Part shown: in pieces, positions 24,236 to 32,210 of the stretch
Position numbering within the stretch: the stretch's first letter is position 1
Layout of the letters: each line of letters starts with the position of its first letter
From: an uncultured Collinsella sp.
Lineage (GTDB): Bacteria; Actinomycetota; Coriobacteriia; Coriobacteriales; Coriobacteriaceae
Assembly: GCA_900541645.1 (NCBI GenBank)
Contig: UQKQ01000001.1
Span: 124,001-188,000 of the forward strand
Length of the DNA: 64,000 nucleotides
Reading direction: 5' to 3'
The notes under the pieces: generated by a model
Seen by the model: the letters and a program-made list of their open reading frames with translations, nothing else
The model's database searches: none
What the model was told of the DNA's origin: nothing
Position numbers and translations under genes: made by a program

Positions 24236-24966
24236 TGGAGGCTGGTGGCGATGAGGGGGCGGCCGAGGGCTGCCTCGAAGCAATCTGCCATCGTTGGATC
24301 GGCAAGCGTGTCGACTTGGTTGAGCATAATGCGGGCATTGCTGAGGTTCAGCATCTGCAGCTCGGCATTGAGCGCCATAGCGACGCGCTCTGGGGTGGCG
24401 GTGTCGGTGGGCTCGCAGCCGCAGCGCTCGCAGAAGACCTCGGGGCGGTGGACAACCTCGGCGACGGGCTTGCCCAGCCCCGAGGCGCCGACGACCCAGA
24501 CAACGTTTGCCGTGCCGGCGGGAACGACCGGCTCCCAGGCGGCGTGGGCCTTGAGCGGGAGCCGCTTGCTGCCGTCCGCCTCGGCCAGGACGTAGTCAAA
24601 GCACTGTGCCAGCTCGCCGAGCGGCTCGGCGGGGGCGGAGAGCTTGCCCGTCTGGGGGTTCAAGACGCCTGCCTGGCAGATGCTTCCGCGCGCAAGGCCC
24701 GCGCAGGCCTCGCAAGTGCAACCGGGGACATGTGCGGCGCCCGGCTTCCAAGGCGCGGCGTCCAGACGACGGCTCGACCCGTCCCATGGCACGCCGGCGA
24801 CGGGAAACATGTGCGTGGTGGTACAGAGGAGCACGCGGCCGCCAGCGCGCATGAGCTCGAGCCCCAGCGTCTTCAGCAACGTCGACTTGCCGCCACTGCC
24901 GATAATCGCGGTAATGCCCGGCTCGATCCTGAGCGCCGAGGCAAGATTGCCGCCAACCGTTTCCAT
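24229..24966 (-). CDS. yqeC: YqeC: selenium-dependent hydroxylase accessory protein
   Basis: A 245-residue P-loop protein. Walker A is GSGGKST (residues 23-29), followed by LLCTTTHMFP and the EADGSKRLPLKAH segment characteristic of YqeC. YqeC is a genomic marker of selenium-dependent molybdenum hydroxylases and is thought to help insert or activate the selenium/molybdenum cofactor. It has two Cys pairs (CTCEAC and CERCGC) that could bind metal. It is divergent from yqeB with 102 bp between them. Exact biochemistry is not established. Confidence 0.92.
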   Translation of the reverse strand: METVGGNLASALRIEPGITAIIGSGGKSTLLKTLGLELMRAGGRVLLCTTTHMFPVAGVPWDGSSRRLDAAPWKPGAAHVPGCTCEACAGLARGSICQAGVLNPQTGKLSAPAEPLGELAQCFDYVLAEADGSKRLPLKAHAAWEPVVPAGTANVVWVVGASGLGKPVAEVVHRPEVFCERCGCEPTDTATPERVAMALNAELQMLNLSNARIMLNQVDTLADPTMADCFEAALGRPLIATSLQG

Positions 24967-24989
24967 CTGTTCACCGCCGTATAATACTG

Positions 24990-25007
24990 TGATAATAAAT
25001 AATCATC
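24990..25007. promoter_or_regulatory. candidate operator TGATAATAAATAATCATC in the yqeC-yqeB promoter gap
   Basis: It resembles the site at 1151-1167 in front of the permease/xdh block. A TATAAT hexamer lies just beside it (24980-24985), but no matching -35 was settled. Confidence 0.35.
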
Positions 25008-25068
25008 AGAGTAGCGGTCGAACCGCTTTTGCTCTGCTCAAACCGTAGCACAGGGAGGTGCCCCGGGA

Positions 25069-25863
25069 ATGCTCGTTTATGTTCGCGGCGCCGGCGATAT
25101 CGCCACGGGCGTCGCCGCTCGCTTGGTGCGCTCCGGCGTGTCGGTCGTTATGGCCGATATCGCGGTTCCCACGTGCATCCGCCGCACAATCAGTTTTTGC
25201 GAGGCCATTCGCCTGGGCGAGGTCCAGGTCGAGGGCATTCGCGCTCGCTTGGCACAGACGCCGGCTGAGGCGCTCGAGATTACCCAAGCGGGAGACGTCG
25301 CCGTTGTGGTGGACCCTCAGGCCAAGATGCTCGGCGAGCTGAAACCCGCTGCCGTGGTCGACGCGATTCTGGCCAAGCGCAACTTGGGCACCACGCGCGA
25401 CATGGCGCCTGCCGTCATCGCTGTGGGGCCGGGCTTTACCGCGCCGGTTGACTGCGACGCCGTGGTCGAGACCATGCGCGGGCATTTTCTCGGCCGTGTC
25501 ATTACCCAAGGTTCGCCCCAGCCCAACACGGGCGTGCCGGGCATTATCGCCGGCTATGGCAAGGAACGTGTTATCCACAGCCCCGCCGCCGGCGTGTTTC
25601 GGTCCGACCGCGCAATCGGCGACATCGTGAGCGCCGGAGACGTGATTGGCTACGCGGGTGATACGCCCATGTGCACGCAGATCGATGGCTGTCTGCGCGG
25701 GCTTTTGGCGAACGGCGTGCAGGTGACTGAGGGCTTTAAATGCGCCGATGTCGATCCGCGCGGCGACGCCAGCTACATCAACTATATTTCGGACAAGGCG
25801 ACATCGGTCGGCGGCGGCGTGCTCGAGGCACTCGCTATGCTCACCGATGTCTTTAGAGGATAG
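25069..25863 (+). CDS. yqeB: YqeB: selenium-dependent molybdenum hydroxylase maturation protein
   Basis: A 264-residue protein of the EF2563/YqeB family. It starts with a nucleotide-binding-like GAGDIATGVAARL (residues 7-19) and has the family blocks ITQGSPQPNTGVPG and GYAGDTPMCTQIDGCLRG. Its phyletic pattern tracks the labile-selenium molybdenum hydroxylases, so it supports a selenium-dependent form of the dehydrogenase at 7864. GGGAGG precedes the ATG. It is followed after 9 bp by the xdhC-family gene and probably forms one transcript with it. Confidence 0.92.
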   Translation: MLVYVRGAGDIATGVAARLVRSGVSVVMADIAVPTCIRRTISFCEAIRLGEVQVEGIRARLAQTPAEALEITQAGDVAVVVDPQAKMLGELKPAAVVDAILAKRNLGTTRDMAPAVIAVGPGFTAPVDCDAVVETMRGHFLGRVITQGSPQPNTGVPGIIAGYGKERVIHSPAAGVFRSDRAIGDIVSAGDVIGYAGDTPMCTQIDGCLRGLLANGVQVTEGFKCADVDPRGDASYINYISDKATSVGGGVLEALAMLTDVFRG

Positions 25864-25872
25864 AAGGCGGCA

Positions 25873-26916
25873 ATGGAAAAGCTCGATGTTGTGAATGCGG
25901 CGCTTGCCGCCCTGCGTGCTGGCGAGACGTGCGAGCTCGTGGTCGTGGCCGGTACGGCGGGGTCATCACCACGCGGCGTGGGCGCCTGGATGGCCGTCTT
26001 TGCCGATGGCAGCCAAGCGGGCACCATCGGCGGCGGCAAGATTGAGCTTTTTGCGCTGGACGAGGCGCGCGAGCTGCTGGCCGCAGGGCAATCGCGTCTG
26101 GTCCGCTACACCATGGGCGGCGAGAACTCCGATACCGGCATGATCTGCGGCGGAGCCATCTGCCTGTGCTACCTGCATTTGGATGCGACTCAGGCACCGT
26201 TGTTCCAGTCGGTTGCCGACGTCTTGGCCTATCGGCGCATCGGCGACTTCGTCATCGACTTTGAGCCGTTTATCGCGAGCGCGCTCGAGGGCGATGTGGT
26301 TGAGTACCATGGCGAGACATCGCGCCATACCATTGCCGGCTGCCCCGAGCTTTCGCTGGTGGAGGAGGGGAGTAAGGTCACCTACACCAACGCCGCCTCC
26401 GAGATTCCCCCGGCGCACATCGAGACGCTCTGCCCCGAGGGCCTGACCTATATCTTTGGCTGCGGCCACGTGGGCGCTGCGACGGCGCGGGTGCTCACGG
26501 CGGCGGGCTTTGCCGTCGTGGCTTGCGACGACCGCCCCGGCACGCTGACCCCCGAATGGGTGCCCGGCGTCTACGACCGTCGTCTGGTCGATTATAAGAA
26601 CCTGAGCGAGCTGTGTCCCATCGGCCCGCGCGACTTGGTGGTCGTCGCCACGGCGGGTCACAAGTCCGATATCGACGTGGTGATTCAGGCCATGCGCGCT
26701 AAACCCGCCTATCTGGGCTGCCTGGGTTCGCGCCGCAAGACCGCCTTTGTGCGCGCCCGCCTGGAGCAGGAGGGCTTCACGCAGGGCCAGATCGACGAGC
26801 TGCACCTGCCGATCGGTGTCGCCATCGAGGCCGAGGATCCCGAGGAGATTGCCATCTCCATCGCCGCCGAGATGATCCACCTGCGCCGCACCAAACTCGT
26901 CCCCCGCAAGCGATAG
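25873..26916 (+). CDS. xdhC: XdhC/CoxI family Mo-hydroxylase maturation factor
   Basis: A 347-residue protein. The N-terminal XdhC_CoxI part has GSSPRGVGAWMAV and IGGGKIE. The C-terminal Rossmann part has IFGCGHVGAATARVL and GCLGSRRKTAF. XdhC proteins bind molybdenum cofactor, promote its sulfuration (or selenation) and load it into xanthine dehydrogenase. The 9-bp gap to yqeB and the absence of an intervening terminator indicate co-expression. It is followed 127 bp later by the second NCS2 permease. Confidence 0.92.
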   Translation: MEKLDVVNAALAALRAGETCELVVVAGTAGSSPRGVGAWMAVFADGSQAGTIGGGKIELFALDEARELLAAGQSRLVRYTMGGENSDTGMICGGAICLCYLHLDATQAPLFQSVADVLAYRRIGDFVIDFEPFIASALEGDVVEYHGETSRHTIAGCPELSLVEEGSKVTYTNAASEIPPAHIETLCPEGLTYIFGCGHVGAATARVLTAAGFAVVACDDRPGTLTPEWVPGVYDRRLVDYKNLSELCPIGPRDLVVVATAGHKSDIDVVIQAMRAKPAYLGCLGSRRKTAFVRARLEQEGFTQGQIDELHLPIGVAIEAEDPEEIAISIAAEMIHLRRTKLVPRKR

Positions 26917-27043
26917 TCGTATCCCAAATGAGCTGCCCCAGCCCTCTGCCGCATGCGGGTCAAAATGCTACCTGTGCCATATGCCCTATAATGTCCGACC
27001 GTTGAGCGGCATGGGGCCGCTGCCTAGGGTATGGGAGGCGCAA

Positions 27044-28357
27044 ATGGCAGAGTCGGCAGCAGGGGATGCCCTGTTCGAGCGTACGGGAAAAGTTTCGTTT
27101 GTGCAGGTATTACCCCATGCACTGCAGCATGTGCTGGCGGCATTCGCGGGTATCGTCACGCCCGCCATCATTATCGCGTCGGTCTGTGGCTTTACCCCTC
27201 AAGAGGAAGCCGCTGTCATCCAGGCGTCGCTCGTCCTCTCGGCGCTCGACATTTTCCTTCAACAGTTCCCCATAAAAGGTGTCGTCGGTTCGGGCCTGCC
27301 CATCGTGATGGGCGCGAGCTTCACCTTCGTGCCGGCGCTCAAGGCAGTCGGTCTTGAGCTTGGTTTTGCGGCCGTACTGGGCGCCCAGGTAATCGGCGGC
27401 GCGCTCGTCGCGCTCTTCGGCCTACTGTTTAGGCGCGTGAGTTTTCTGTTTCCGGCCCCGGTGCTTGGCACCGTCATCTTTGTCATTGGCCTGTCGCTAT
27501 GCCCAGTGGCAGTTGCCTCCATGGCGGGCGGGGAGGGCGCGGCCGATTTTGGCAGTGTCACCAACTGGGCCGTCGCGCTCGTGATGTTTGTCGTCACCTT
27601 TGTGGCCGGTAACTACGGCAAGGGCGCGCTTAGGCTAGGCAGCATCCTGGCCGGTATCTGCGCGGGCTTTGTTTTGGCGGCGGTGCTGGGCATGGTCGAC
27701 TTCTCGGCTGTCGCGACCGCAAGCTGGTTTGCCCCGCCGGCGCTTGGCGCCCATCGCCTGGTGTTTGACCCGGCGGCGTGTGCCGTGGTGGGCGTTGTGG
27801 CCATTGTTAACGCCGTGCAGGTTATGGGCGAGTTTGCCGCTGTGTCCTCCGCCGCGCTCGATACCCCTGCGACCGATAGCCAGATCTCGGGTGGCCTGAT
27901 CGCCAACGGCCTGGTCGGTATGCTGTCGGGCTTTTTGGGCGGCGTCCCCACGGCAACCTTTGGCCAGAATGTGGGCATTATCGCCGAGAACAAGGTCGTC
28001 AACCGCATGGTCTTTACGCTTGCCGCCGTCATCTTGCTCATCGCGGGCCTGCTGCCCAAGTGTGCGGCGGTACTCACGTCCATTCCGCAGCCGGTCATCG
28101 GTGGCGCCACGATCGGCGTGTTCGCGACCATCGGCATGAACGGTGTGGTCATGTTTGCCCGCCACGGCTTGTCTCAGCGCGATACCACGCTCATGGGTCT
28201 CTCTATCGCCTTTGGCACGGGCATTGAGCGCACGGCCGGCGCGCTTGCCGGCGCTGGATTCCCCGCATGGGTTGGCACCGTCTTTGGCGGATCCTCCATT
28301 GCCGTCGCCGCGCTCGTTGCTGTGATTCTCAACCTGGTCCTCCCGCGCCAAAAATAA
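27044..28357 (+). CDS. NCS2 family nucleobase permease (second copy)
   Basis: A 437-residue multi-spanning symporter related to the one at 1266-2660. It shares LPHALQHVLAAFAGIVTPAI, GASFTFVPALKAVG and the QNVGIIAENKVVNRM signature. The likely cargo is xanthine, urate or a related base. ATG 27044 has GGGAGG 5 nt upstream; the frame to 26981 adds residues with no family similarity. It ends the purine locus. A large palindrome/terminator follows, then the ribosomal operon. Confidence 0.9.
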   Translation: MAESAAGDALFERTGKVSFVQVLPHALQHVLAAFAGIVTPAIIIASVCGFTPQEEAAVIQASLVLSALDIFLQQFPIKGVVGSGLPIVMGASFTFVPALKAVGLELGFAAVLGAQVIGGALVALFGLLFRRVSFLFPAPVLGTVIFVIGLSLCPVAVASMAGGEGAADFGSVTNWAVALVMFVVTFVAGNYGKGALRLGSILAGICAGFVLAAVLGMVDFSAVATASWFAPPALGAHRLVFDPAACAVVGVVAIVNAVQVMGEFAAVSSAALDTPATDSQISGGLIANGLVGMLSGFLGGVPTATFGQNVGIIAENKVVNRMVFTLAAVILLIAGLLPKCAAVLTSIPQPVIGGATIGVFATIGMNGVVMFARHGLSQRDTTLMGLSIAFGTGIERTAGALAGAGFPAWVGTVFGGSSIAVAALVAVILNLVLPRQK

Positions 28358-28370
28358 CGCCCCATATATG

Positions 28371-28444
28371 AGTTGCGGTGGAATAGGGACTGTTTAAGCC
28401 TTTTAAGCCATCAAACAGTCCCTATCTCACCGCAACTGCTGTTT
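28371..28444 (+). terminator. long palindromic terminator separating the purine locus from the ribosomal operon
   Basis: AGTTGCGGTG with CACCGCAACT and ATAGGGACTGTTT with AAACAGTCCCTAT give a ~23-bp stem with one interruption and a 17-nt loop, followed by GCTGTTTTCC. Confidence 0.7.
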
Positions 28445-28512
28445 TCCTCCGTGCCCTAGGGATCAATTTGTGCGGGGGAGTTGTGGAGTTGTGCAGGCAG
28501 ACGAGGTTTTTC

Positions 28513-28541
28513 TGGAAATACGCTCCCGATGCGCGTATAGT
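28513..28541 (+). promoter_or_regulatory. predicted promoter of the rplE operon
   Basis: TGGAAA and TATAGT are spaced 17 bp apart, giving a ~130-nt leader before rplE. Nothing gene-like is seen between it and 28679. Confidence 0.5.
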
Positions 28542-28678
28542 ACCGATTGTTTTGTCGGCTCCTGCTGCGTCGAGTCCAAACCGCGAAATGCCATGAGCGG
28601 CGCGGATGCAGTCAGGAGGCACGAGGACAACCCATCGTGGCCACGCCCCGTGCTTAAAACCCCAAGAAGGAGTGAACA

Positions 28679-29236
28679 ATGGCAGAAGAGAAGTATGTGC
28701 CGCGTCTGAAGACCAAGTACAACAACGAGGTCAAGCAGCAGCTTCAGGACAAGTTCCAGTACGAGAACGTCATGATGATCCCCAAGTTTGAGAAGATCGT
28801 CGTGAACATGGGTGTCGGCGAGGCCGCTACCGATTCCAAGGCCATCGACGGTGCCGTGCGCGACCTGCGCGCCATCACCGGCCAGCAGCCGATGATCACC
28901 CGTGCCCGCAAGTCCATCGCTACCTTCCGCCTGCGCGCTGGTATGCCGATCGGCTGCAAGGTTACCCTGCGTGGCGACCGTATGTGGGAGTTCTTCGATC
29001 GTCTGACCTCCGTCGCGATTCCCCGTATCCGCGACTTCCGCGGCATCTCCGCCAAGAGCTTCGACGGCCGTGGTAACTTCTCCATGGGCGTCACCGAGCA
29101 GCTCATCTTCCCCGAGATCGACTTCGACTCTGTCGATCACCAGCGTGGTATGGACATCACTTTCGTGACCACCGCCAATACCGATGAGGAGGCCAAGGCC
29201 CTTCTGGACGCCTTCGGTTTCCCGTTCAAGAAATAG
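28679..29236 (+). CDS. rplE: 50S ribosomal protein L5
   Basis: A 185-residue L5. Typical blocks are KIVVNMGVGEA, QQPMITRARKSIATFRLR and RDFRGISAKSFDGRGN. It binds 5S rRNA in the central protuberance. The ATG follows AAGGAG. It is the first gene of the ribosomal block here. In most bacteria rplN and rplX precede it, but in this window an unrelated permease and a terminator do. Confidence 0.97.
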   Translation: MAEEKYVPRLKTKYNNEVKQQLQDKFQYENVMMIPKFEKIVVNMGVGEAATDSKAIDGAVRDLRAITGQQPMITRARKSIATFRLRAGMPIGCKVTLRGDRMWEFFDRLTSVAIPRIRDFRGISAKSFDGRGNFSMGVTEQLIFPEIDFDSVDHQRGMDITFVTTANTDEEAKALLDAFGFPFKK

Positions 29237-29315
29237 GTTCACCTGCCCTATGAGCGCCGTTCCCAGAAGGGGGCGGCGCTTGGGGCGAACAATACTCTAT
29301 GTGAGGAGGATATAA

Positions 29316-29501
29316 GTGGCTAAGACATCGATGATCGTCAAGTGCAATCGCAAGCAGAAGTTCTCTACTCGTGAGTACACGCGCTGCCAGCGCTGCGGCC
29401 GTCCGCACTCTGTGTACCGCAAGTTCGGCCTGTGCCGTGTCTGCTTCCGCGAGCTTGCACTCAAGGGCGAGCTTCCCGGCGTTAAGAAGGCCAGCTGGTA
29501 A
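29316..29501 (+). CDS. rpsN: 30S ribosomal protein S14 type Z (zinc-binding)
   Basis: A 61-residue short S14 with zinc ligands CQRC and CRVC (C+ form). The GTG start follows GAGGAGG. It has the usual position between L5 and S8. Zinc-dependent S14 of this length is normal for this phylum. Confidence 0.96.
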   Translation: MAKTSMIVKCNRKQKFSTREYTRCQRCGRPHSVYRKFGLCRVCFRELALKGELPGVKKASW

Positions 29502-29620
29502 GTCACTACCAGCGTTTCAAGCATCCGTTTGGAACAGGGAAAACGCGCTAGTTAGGCTTTGCCGTTAAGGGCGGCGAAGAACCAAGAGCACGTGTTCATC
29601 AAGAACGAAGGAGAATCTGT

Positions 29621-30019
29621 ATGAACCTTACAGACCCGATCGCAGATATGCTTACGCGCATCCGTAACGCTAACTCTGTGAACAAGGCCACGGTCTCCAT
29701 GCCGAGCAGCAAGAAGCTCGTCGAGATCGCTCGTGTTCTGCACGAGGAGGGCTACATCGAGGGCTACGATGTCGAGGACACCGTTCCCCAGAAGACTCTG
29801 CACATCACGCTTAAGTATGGTCCCAAGAAGGCTAAGGTCATCAACGGCATCCGCCGCATTTCCAAGCCGGGCCTGCGTAAGTACACCGGCGTTGCCGACA
29901 TGCCCCGCGTCCGCGGTGGCCTTGGTACCGCCATTATTTCCACCAGCCATGGCGTCATGACCGACCGCGATGCTCGCAAGCACAACGTCGGCGGCGAGAT
30001 CATCGCTTACGTCTGGTAA
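29621..30019 (+). CDS. rpsH: 30S ribosomal protein S8
   Basis: A 132-residue S8 with the N-terminal DPIADMLTRIRNA and the C-terminal STSHGVMTDRDARKHNVGGE. It binds 16S rRNA helix 21 and, in many bacteria, represses the spc operon by binding its mRNA. The start follows GAAGGAG. It sits 119 bp after rpsN and 33 bp before rplF. Confidence 0.97.
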   Translation: MNLTDPIADMLTRIRNANSVNKATVSMPSSKKLVEIARVLHEEGYIEGYDVEDTVPQKTLHITLKYGPKKAKVINGIRRISKPGLRKYTGVADMPRVRGGLGTAIISTSHGVMTDRDARKHNVGGEIIAYVW

Positions 30020-30052
30020 TTCGCTCGGTAGGTAGAAGGAAAGGAGATCACC

Positions 30053-30589
30053 GTGTCTCGTATCGGTAATAAGCCTGTCCAGATTCCCGCCGGAGTCGAA
30101 GTGGCAGTCAACGGCAACAACGTTGTCGTCAAGGGCCCCAAGGGCCAGCTCGAGCTCGATGTCTTTGAGAAGCTCGCTATCAACGTCGAGGACAACGTCC
30201 TCACCGTTTCCCGTCCCGACGACGAGCGTGAGACCCGTGCCCGCCACGGCCTCACCCGCGCCCTCATCCACAACATGGTTGTTGGCGTTTCCGAGGGCTT
30301 CGAGAAGAAGCTCGAGCTCGCCGGCGTCGGTTACCGCGTGCAGCAGAAGGGCAAGAACCTCGAGTTCTCCCTGGGCTTCTCGCACCCCGTGATCGTCGAG
30401 GCTCCCGAGGGCATCACCTTCGAGGTTCCCGACAACACCCACGTGAACGTCAAGGGTATCAACAAGCAGCAGGTCGGTCAGATCGCCGCTGAGATTCGCG
30501 GCCATCGTCCTCCCGAGCCTTACAAGGGCAAGGGTATCCACTATGTCGGCGAGCACATCCGCCGCAAGCTGGGTAAGGCCGCCAAGTAG
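30053..30589 (+). CDS. rplF: 50S ribosomal protein L6
   Basis: A 178-residue L6. The start MSRIGNKPVQIPAGVEV and the C-terminal GHRPPEPYKGKGIHY are diagnostic. The GTG start lies after AAAGGAG. It binds 23S rRNA near the factor-binding site. Standard operon position. Confidence 0.97.
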   Translation: MSRIGNKPVQIPAGVEVAVNGNNVVVKGPKGQLELDVFEKLAINVEDNVLTVSRPDDERETRARHGLTRALIHNMVVGVSEGFEKKLELAGVGYRVQQKGKNLEFSLGFSHPVIVEAPEGITFEVPDNTHVNVKGINKQQVGQIAAEIRGHRPPEPYKGKGIHYVGEHIRRKLGKAAK

Positions 30590-30664
30590 TCGTAACCGAC
30601 TTACTCGCATAAGACCAGCACCCCGTTAGGTGCTGGCAAGATCAACCTTTTTAGGAGTTTACGT

Positions 30665-31033
30665 ATGAACAAGCATAAGGCGAAGCTGGAAGGCCTCAAG
30701 CGTCGTCAGCGTCGTGTTCGCGGCAAGGTCTCGGGTACCGCCGAGCGTCCGCGTCTTCGCGTGACCCGTACTAACGCCAACATCTATGCCCAGATCATCG
30801 ACGACAGCAAGGGCTCCAGCCTGACGCTCGTCTCCGCCTCGACCCTCGAGGCCGAGTTCAAGGGCACCCACACCTCGAACAAGGAGGCTGCGGAGAAGGT
30901 CGGTCAGCTCGTTGGCAAGCGTGCCATCGAGGCCGGCATCACCAAGGTCGCTTTCGATCGTGGTGGCCGTATCTACCATGGCCGCGTCAAGGCCCTCGCC
31001 GACGGTGCTCGTGCCGCCGGTCTCGAGTTCTAG
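30665..31033 (+). CDS. rplR: 50S ribosomal protein L18
   Basis: A 122-residue L18 with RVRGKVSGTAERPRLRV and the C-terminal FDRGGRIYHGRVKALADGAR. It attaches 5S rRNA to the large subunit together with L5. TAGGAG precedes the ATG. Followed 14 bp later by rpsE. Confidence 0.97.
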   Translation: MNKHKAKLEGLKRRQRRVRGKVSGTAERPRLRVTRTNANIYAQIIDDSKGSSLTLVSASTLEAEFKGTHTSNKEAAEKVGQLVGKRAIEAGITKVAFDRGGRIYHGRVKALADGARAAGLEF

Positions 31034-31047
31034 GAGGTATGTAGCAC

Positions 31048-31572
31048 ATGGCTCGTAATCAGAAGCAGCAGCGCGAGGCCTCCGAGTTCGAGGAGCGCGT
31101 CGTTTACATCAACCGCGTGTCGAAGACCGTCAAGGGTGGTCGTCGCATGAGCCTCGTCGCTCTCGTCGTCGTTGGCGACGGCAAGGGCAACGTCGGCGTT
31201 GGCATGGGCAAGTCCGCTGAGGTGCCCATGGCCATCTCCAAGGCATCTCTCGATGCCAAGAAGAACATGTTCCACGTGCCGGTGACCGAGCAGGGCACCA
31301 TCCCGCACGAGGTTCTCGGCCACTTTGGTGCCGGCCGCATCATCATCAAGCCCGCTGTCGAGGGTACCGGCGTTATCGCCGGCGGCGCTGTGCGTCCCCT
31401 CTTTGAGCTTGCTGGCATCAAGAACGTCCTGTCCAAGTCCCTCGGTACCGACAACGGCCTCAACATCATCAAGGCTGCCGTCGAGGGCCTCAAGGAGCTC
31501 TCCAGCCCTGAGGACGTCGCGGCTCGCCGTGGCCTGACGGTCTCCGAGATGTTCGTCGGTAAGGAGAACTAA
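31048..31572 (+). CDS. rpsE: 30S ribosomal protein S5
   Basis: A 174-residue S5 with the N-terminal EERVVYINRVSKTVKGGRR and the double-stranded-RNA-binding fold block VGVGMGKSAEVP. It takes part in decoding accuracy and mRNA unwinding at the entry tunnel. The start follows TAGGAGG. It is separated from rpmD by 2 bp, indicating tight coupling. Confidence 0.97.
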   Translation: MARNQKQQREASEFEERVVYINRVSKTVKGGRRMSLVALVVVGDGKGNVGVGMGKSAEVPMAISKASLDAKKNMFHVPVTEQGTIPHEVLGHFGAGRIIIKPAVEGTGVIAGGAVRPLFELAGIKNVLSKSLGTDNGLNIIKAAVEGLKELSSPEDVAARRGLTVSEMFVGKEN

Positions 31573-31574
31573 GC

Positions 31575-31757
31575 ATGGCTGACACCATCAAGATCAAGCA
31601 GGTCCGCAGCACCAACGGTTGCAAGCAGGACCAGGTCCGTACTGTCCGTGCCCTCGGTCTCCACAGGATCCGCGAGGTTCGCGAGATTGCTGACAACGAG
31701 TCCGTCCGTGGCATGATCTTCAAGGTCAAGCACCTTGTCGAGATTGTAGAGGAGTAG
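31575..31757 (+). CDS. rpmD: 50S ribosomal protein L30
   Basis: A 60-residue L30 (IKIKQVRSTNGCKQDQVRT, LGLHRIREVREIADNESVRG), the normal length. Starts 2 bp after rpsE and stops 3 bp before rplO. Confidence 0.96.
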   Translation: MADTIKIKQVRSTNGCKQDQVRTVRALGLHRIREVREIADNESVRGMIFKVKHLVEIVEE

Positions 31758-31760
31758 CAA

Positions 31761-32210
31761 ATGCAGCTTCACGATCTTACTCCCGCGCCCGGTTCCACCA
31801 AGAACCGTAAGCGCGTCGGCCGTGGCAATTCTTCGGGTCACGGCACCACTTCTGGCCGCGGCCAGAAGGGCCAGGGTTCCCGCTCTGGCGGCACCAAGGG
31901 TGCCGGCTTCGAGGGTGGCCAGACTCCGCTGGCTATGCGCCTGCCCAAGCTTCCGGGCTTCCGTAACCCCCGTCGTATCGAGTACACCGCTGTTAACGTT
32001 GAGCGTCTCGAGCGTAAGTTCGAGGACGGCGCTGTGATCGACGGTGCCGCTCTTAAGGCCGCTCGCATCACCAAGAGCGAGTTCGAGCCCGTCAAGGTGC
32101 TCGGCAATGGTGAGCTCACCAAGAAGTTCACGGTCAAGGTCGACAAGGTCAGCGCTTCTGCGCAGGCCAAGATCGAGGCCGCCGGCGGAAAGGTCGAGCT
32201 GCCGTGCTAA
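31761..32210 (+). CDS. rplO: 50S ribosomal protein L15
   Basis: A 149-residue L15. The Gly/Arg-rich N-terminal RVGRGNSSGHGTTSGRGQKG and GFEGGQTPLAMRLPK are typical. Its stop overlaps the secY start by 7 bp, an arrangement that couples their translation. Confidence 0.97.
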   Translation: MQLHDLTPAPGSTKNRKRVGRGNSSGHGTTSGRGQKGQGSRSGGTKGAGFEGGQTPLAMRLPKLPGFRNPRRIEYTAVNVERLERKFEDGAVIDGAALKAARITKSEFEPVKVLGNGELTKKFTVKVDKVSASAQAKIEAAGGKVELPC

